Shown here one piece after another: positions 4,901-7,232 of a stretch of DNA of 7,232 bases. Numbering within the stretch: position 1 is the stretch's first letter; the number at the start of each line of letters is the position of its first letter. The notes under the pieces are model-generated. The model was given only the letters and a program-made list of their open reading frames with translations. It ran no database searches and had not been told where the DNA came from. The translations under genes were made by a program, and so were the position numbers. This stretch comes from a bacterium. Lineage in GTDB: Bacteria; Arandabacterota; Arandabacteria; Arandabacterales; Arandabacteraceae. Location of the stretch: assembly GCA_025774405.1 (NCBI GenBank), contig JALGWB010000105.1, positions 1-7,232 on the forward strand, in the 5' to 3' direction.

Positions 4901-7230
4901 ATCCAGCGGTAGCCGAAAAGATCCGGTCCACCGCTTCCTTCGGTCTGGGGCTCGCCAGCGGGCCCCTCTTCGCCCTTCGGAATATCACCGAAGTGATCCA
5001 CGACAACCTCGCCCGCAAGGTTGACAGCGATGCTGAAGTCAAGATCGCTGCCGCCTGTATTCTCGATTCTCAGGGTATGGCTTGAGACCTCACCGACGAA
5101 GAGGCTATCGGAAAGCGAATCGGGCGAGACGGCGATATCAGGAGCGATGAGGCCGTAGCCCGTCAATGGAATCACAACTTCAGGCTCATCAGGATCATCA
5201 CTCTCGATGGTGAGTGTGCTGCTTCTGTCTCCGACCTCAGTCGGCGAGAAACCTACCGTGATGAGTTGCTGCTGCATCGGCTCGAGTGTGAAGCTCGTGA
5301 CATCCACTGAGTATTCACCGCTGGCCGGCACAACGTCAGTCACAGTGAGAAGGTCGGTGCCGGCGTTAAACACGGTGAACTGCCTCAGGGTGCTCACACC
5401 GATAAAGACCGTTCCGAAGTCGAGACTATCGGGATCGACAGCGATATCGGGTGCACCGGTCACATGCAGGTGTGCCGGTACATCCCATCTTGGCACAATT
5501 GGATCATTGCCATCGATGTGAACGACACCATGGTAGTCACCACCGTAAAGGTCAGTGGCATTAAAGAGCGCCGTAAGATCCATTGAGCCGCCTGGAGGTA
5601 CAGTCCCACTCGTCGGAGAGACCGAGAGCCACTCAGGCACGGCTGCAAACTTAACCGCAAGGTTGTCATGCACGTATTCGGCATTGTAGACAACCGTCAA
5701 ACCATCATCCTTTGTGTCGTTCTGGATGCCGATTGTGGCACTTGTCACATAGCCTTCCATCGACAGGTACTGATAGACGATGGTTCCACTCGGATAGAGG
5801 ATGACTTCAAAGGTAAAGACTCCAGGCTGATAGGAGCTGTACCTTTCGACATCGACAAACTCAATGATGAACCTCGTGCCGTCATTGTAATAGTAGGCTC
5901 GCTCAACATATCGGAAGTGCAGATCATCCCACCAGACGGCAAGCAGGTTCTCAGGCGCCGAGGTATTCGGCAGCTGATAGTTGCTCAAGGAGGTTCGTGT
6001 GCTTGTGAAGCTCAGCCAGCCGTTGGTGCAGACATAGAGCTCGTCGAAGGTGTTGCCATAGAATGGGAAGGTAAATCCGATCGGGATCGGGCCTACGTTC
6101 TCGTCATCACCATCAAGCCCGGGCACGGGTGTTCCAACGCCGGTGATGTCAACCCAGTCAAAGGCAGGACCACCAGGCTCGTCACTGTCGATCCAGGTGT
6201 AGCCGAACACATCGGGGCCACCACTGCCTTCGGTCTGGGGACCACTTGTCCTTGGATCGAGTTCCTCCTCGCTCTTGGGATATTCCGTTGGATCACCCTG
6301 AACGACTTCACCCGAACTGAAGATCTCAACACTTGCTGTGAAGATGAAGTCAGAGCCACCGCTATTGGTGATGGTGATTGTCTGAGATTCAGTCTCACCT
6401 GTCATGAGATCTGCAAAGAGTGAATCAGGTGTGACACTGAACTCGGGTGGAACAAGGCCGGTACCGGTAACATCCACCGTGACTGCAGGTTCGTCCGGAT
6501 CGTTGCTGTAAATCGTAAGTGTGCCAGATGTCGGTCCAGGATCCGTTGGCGCAAAAGTGGCTGTGACGATCTGAGCACCACGCGGTGGGAGTGTGAAGGT
6601 CTTCGGAGTGGCATCGAAGACAGCGTTGTCCGAAGTGATATCAGATATGTCGAGGTTGTCAGTACCAGGGTTACTCACGATGAATGTGAGCTCCTTTGTT
6701 GCGCCGATAAACACGTCACCAAAGTCAAGCGATGTCGGATCAACAGCGATATCAGGTGCACCAATCACATGAAGCTCAACCGGTACAATGACACTCGACT
6801 CATCTGGATCGTTGCTGTTTATGACGATGTTGGCATCGTAGTAGCCACCAAGCAGCCCCGTTGCATCAAAATCAACCGAAAGCCCCATCGAACCACCACC
6901 CCACACCCTTCCAGACGTTGGGGTGACTGTGACCCACTGCGGCAGCTTCGAGATCTTGATCGCCAGGCTGTCATGGATGTAGTCGGTGTTGAAAGCTATC
7001 TGGAGCCCGTCATCCCTTGTAAAGTTCTGAGTTCCGATTGTGGCGCTGTTGGTTGGATCGGCCATTGAGAGATACTGATAAAGCATGTCGCCATTCGGAT
7101 AGAGGATGAGCTCGAAGGTGTACGGTCCACCCGATCCATAGTGGGGGACTTCGTACCACTCGATGATGAGGCGAGTTCCATCGTTATAGTAGTAGCACCT
7201 GTTGACACCGCCGAAATTGAGATCGTCCCA
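1927..7230 (-). CDS. Giant secreted modular beta-repeat protein with T9SS/FlgD-like C-terminal tail (5' end outside window)
   Basis: There are 1767 uninterrupted codons, open to the right edge. The ATG at 7084-7086 lies inside a repeat module and is not the start. Numbering from the first complete codon (7230), a composite unit recurs: partial unit 1-334, full units 335-764 and 765-1195, shortened unit 1196-1455. A unit contains a beta module of about 195 residues (starts GSGGPD; WIDSDEPGGP, PFYGN, CTNG, WWDDL, YNDGT and ILYP motifs), a BACON-like domain (WLSVSP-SGT), an ASH/choice-of-anchor-D-like domain (DIxVDPxxLDFG), a half-length domain of the same style, and an acidic linker. Then come a domain opening FSPNTLNLDSNGRW (1456-1570), a PNGGE-type Ig domain (1571-1664), an Ala-rich linker and the sorting-type tail (1676-1767). 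The signal peptide would be outside the window. The protein is probably an exported adhesin-like or cell-surface protein. No catalytic motif is visible, though an enzyme domain could lie upstream. No neighbour indicates the ligand. Confidence 0.9.
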   Translation of the reverse strand, partial: WDDLNFGGVNRCYYYNDGTRLIIEWYEVPHYGSGGPYTFELILYPNGDMLYQYLSMADPTNSATIGTQNFTRDDGLQIAFNTDYIHDSLAIKISKLPQWVTVTPTSGRVWGGGSMGLSVDFDATGLLGGYYDANIVINSNDPDESSVIVPVELHVIGAPDIAVDPTSLDFGDVFIGATKELTFIVSNPGTDNLDISDITSDNAVFDATPKTFTLPPRGAQIVTATFAPTDPGPTSGTLTIYSNDPDEPAVTVDVTGTGLVPPEFSVTPDSLFADLMTGETESQTITITNSGGSDFIFTASVEIFSSGEVVQGDPTEYPKSEEELDPRTSGPQTEGSGGPDVFGYTWIDSDEPGGPAFDWVDITGVGTPVPGLDGDDENVGPIPIGFTFPFYGNTFDELYVCTNGWLSFTSTRTSLSNYQLPNTSAPENLLAVWWDDLHFRYVERAYYYNDGTRFIIEFVDVERYSSYQPGVFTFEVILYPSGTIVYQYLSMEGYVTSATIGIQNDTKDDGLTVVYNAEYVHDNLAVKFAAVPEWLSVSPTSGTVPPGGSMDLTALFNATDLYGGDYHGVVHIDGNDPIVPRWDVPAHLHVTGAPDIAVDPDSLDFGTVFIGVSTLRQFTVFNAGTDLLTVTDVVPASGEYSVDVTSFTLEPMQQQLITVGFSPTEVGDRSSTLTIESDDPDEPEVVIPLTGYGLIAPDIAVSPDSLSDSLFVGEVSSHTLRIENTGGSDLDFSIAVNLAGEVVVDHFGDIPKGEEGPAGEPQTEGSGGPDLFGYRWIDSDEPGGPMFEWIDITAVGTLIPLDGDDNSYGPVDIGFNFPFYGNMFSSFYICTNGFISFTCSDDYFGNRPLPNDYYRVCENLIAGWWDDLKIQTGDYRTYVYNDGTKCIIEFFEVSRLSTYDPGTFTFEIILYPSGKIVCQYLSMVGQVESATLGIQNATKDDGLTVVYNAAYMHDNLAVEFSFMPDWLSVSPASGTIPAGSFLDLSVLFNATELFGGDYNGAVNIISNDPDEGLVSVPAFLHVTGAPDIDVDPLALDFGWLYISLAETLQVTVANVGTDLLEVTSLTLDNDQFSTDLTPFNLNPRESKVLDVVFAPTVAGPTTGTLTLYTNDEDEPEVYVSLAGEGVIPPECEIDPDTLHVAAMRGMVKTKTLRIMNTGGSDLTWNAAARQSATAVEQYDYLELGKEEEDPRPGILGSGGPDMFGYTWIDSDEPGGPVYDWVDISTVGTPIFGVYTDDGNNGPFPIGFTFPFYGNDFTEFRVCTNGWISFTSTRTTYSNQPLPNSGYSVPENLLAVFWDDMVVDPSDGNEVYYYNDGTRLIVQYEVRRIAAFTPPFYSFEVILYPDGRIIYQYRTLGTTLNSCTIGIQNATRDDGLTVVFNADYVHENLAIQFSAAPEWLSLSPESGVIPAGGYEDVTVTCDASSLEEGLYEGLITISSNDLTDPVVDCPVYFNVGYVDARYVDFSPNTLNLDSNGRWVDAKLGIPDGYDPGMVLGETMLVACGDEMVTPPERFEIMGPDTAGFYTAHAKFSRAAVEEILPEGDSVDVWIAAEVDGITYIAGYETIRVIRPKVNHPNGGEIFYQYDQMIVMWETPEGWDPDSYVVYFSADGGETWQELASGVTSQSVIVDVPMVTTEQGLVRVFALDGDEVIGYDTSDEVFTIAAAAGAGVADAKPTVFALRQNAPNPFAGTTMIRFDLPKDCNVRLDIFDVRGRLVKTLVEGSLPADRYAIGWDGRDASGKRVASGIYYYRIDAGEWSQTRTMVYVR
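1930..2205 (-). other. C-terminal T9SS sorting / FlgD-Ig-like tail
   Basis: The last 92 residues contain ALRQNAPNPF, a short strand TTMIRFDLP, LDIFDVRGRLVKTL, GWDGRDASGKRVASGIYYYR and a final TRTMVYVR before TAG. This is the well-known tail shared by type IX secretion sorting domains and FlgD Ig-like domains. In Bacteroidetes-like systems it directs export across the outer membrane and is then removed. Whether this organism has the T9SS machinery cannot be judged from this window. Confidence 0.85.
2239..2520 (-). other. PNGGE-type Ig-like domain within the large protein
   Basis: Residues 1571-1664 open with KVNHPNGGEIF and contain VMWETPEGWDP, YVVYFSADGGETWQ and a closing DEVFTIA. The pattern 'PNGGE ... 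W ... S.DGG.TW' is typical of Ser-Thr-rich or Ig-like beta domains in extracellular proteins of FCB-type bacteria. An Ala/Gly-rich linker (AAAAGAGVADAKPT) follows. Confidence 0.7.
2521..2865 (-). other. Surface-protein beta domain (LNLDSNGRW type) within the large protein
   Basis: Residues 1456-1570 begin YVDARYVDFSPNTLNLDSNG and include IPDGYDPGMVLGE, a Phe-rich FYTAHAKFSR strand, LPEGDSVDVWIAAEV and a closing ETIRVI. From memory this resembles an unnamed domain in archaeal and bacterial surface proteins that often has LNLKSKGKW, ELPEGYD and DTIRVI motifs. Its function is unknown; it is usually a structural or linker module next to sorting signals. Confidence 0.65.
2866..3645 (-). repeat. 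Composite repeat unit 3 (shortened at C-terminal side)
   Basis: The beta module (1196-1392) and the BACON-like domain (1394-1454, PEWLSLSPESG) are present. The ASH-like domain, the half-domain and the acidic linker that follow in the other units are missing. The sequence passes directly from the end of the BACON-like domain (VYFNVG) into the unique C-terminal domains. This copy is also more diverged, for example FWDDM instead of WWDDL and RTLG where the others have LSM. Confidence 0.85.
3646..4938 (-). repeat. Composite repeat unit 2 (complete, 431 residues, cysteine-enriched)
   Basis: It has the same domain order as unit 1: beta module 765-960, BACON-like 962-1023 (PDWLSVSPASG), ASH-like 1024-1125 (DIDVDPLALDFG), half-domain 1126-1168 (NTGGSDLTW) and linker 1169-1195 (ending RPGI-L). 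Its beta module carries four cysteines (839, 857, 886, 918) not seen at the equivalent positions of the other complete modules, in addition to the shared Cys of the CTNG motif (830). Confidence 0.88.
4939..6228 (-). repeat. Composite repeat unit 1 (complete, 430 residues)
   Basis: This runs from one GSGGPD to the next. It holds the beta module 335-528 with a single Cys (401, in VCTNGW), the BACON-like domain 531-591 (PEWLSVSPTSG), the ASH-like domain 592-693 (DIAVDPDSLDFG), the half-domain 694-738 (ending NTGGSDLDF) and the linker 739-764, which contains an EEGPAGEPQTE stretch. A 23-base segment at 6182-6204 is identical to 3599-3621 in unit 3, in the same codon register. Confidence 0.88.
6229..7230 (-). 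repeat. Composite repeat unit 0 (5' truncated by window edge)
   Basis: It begins inside the beta module at the second Trp of the WWDDL motif and continues through YYYNDGTRLIIEW, ILYPNG and the QNFTRDDGL segment. A BACON-like domain follows (residues 95-156 from the first in-window codon), then an ASH-like domain (158-258, ending TVDVTGTG), a half-domain (259-306, ending near NSGGSDFIF), and a Glu/Pro-rich linker ending at PQTE. Its spacing to unit 1 is 433 residues, measured between the equivalent WDD motifs. Confidence 0.85.
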
Positions 7231-7232
7231 GA

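Noticed and set aside
7084..7086. ATG as the start of the large minus-strand gene
   Set aside because: Forty-eight further in-frame codons upstream to the window edge match the YYYNDGT / ILYP part of the repeat module, so the ATG is an internal Met. No signal peptide follows it.

Overview
The window holds two large convergent genes and the 670-base gap between their 3' ends. Both genes are cut by the window edges: each has its stop codon here and its start outside. No promoter, tRNA, rRNA, CRISPR array or insertion sequence could be recognised.

Bases 3-1256 (+) encode the C-terminal part of an integral-membrane protein followed by seven tetratricopeptide repeats (TPRs). This is the layout of the glycosyltransferase (PMT/ArnT-like, GT39-type) plus TPR proteins common in deep-branching bacteria. 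Bases 1927-7230 (-) encode at least 1767 residues of a secreted or surface protein. It consists of a roughly 430-residue composite module (one partial, two complete and one C-terminally shortened copy), two further beta domains, and a C-terminal tail of the T9SS sorting / FlgD-Ig-like type.

The gap (1257-1926) contains about 145 bases with nothing recognisable. It then holds a strikingly purine-rich tract with degenerate direct repeats, and a perfect 13-bp hairpin placed to terminate the minus-strand gene.

The organism is most likely a member of the FCB superphylum or a related candidate phylum (Eisenbacteria, Latescibacterota, Krumholzibacteriota, Zixibacteria or WOR-3 type). This is inferred from the tail (a PNPF motif, a WDGRD motif and SGIYYYR near the end), the PNGGE-type Ig domain, and the membrane glycosyltransferase-TPR fusion. 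It is a style argument, not a phylogenetic one. The two genes are convergent, so they do not form an operon, and nothing here links their functions beyond both probably acting at the cell envelope. I did not find a convincing undescribed system. The most unusual items are the composite repeat protein, with one cysteine-enriched copy, and the purine-rich repeat tract.
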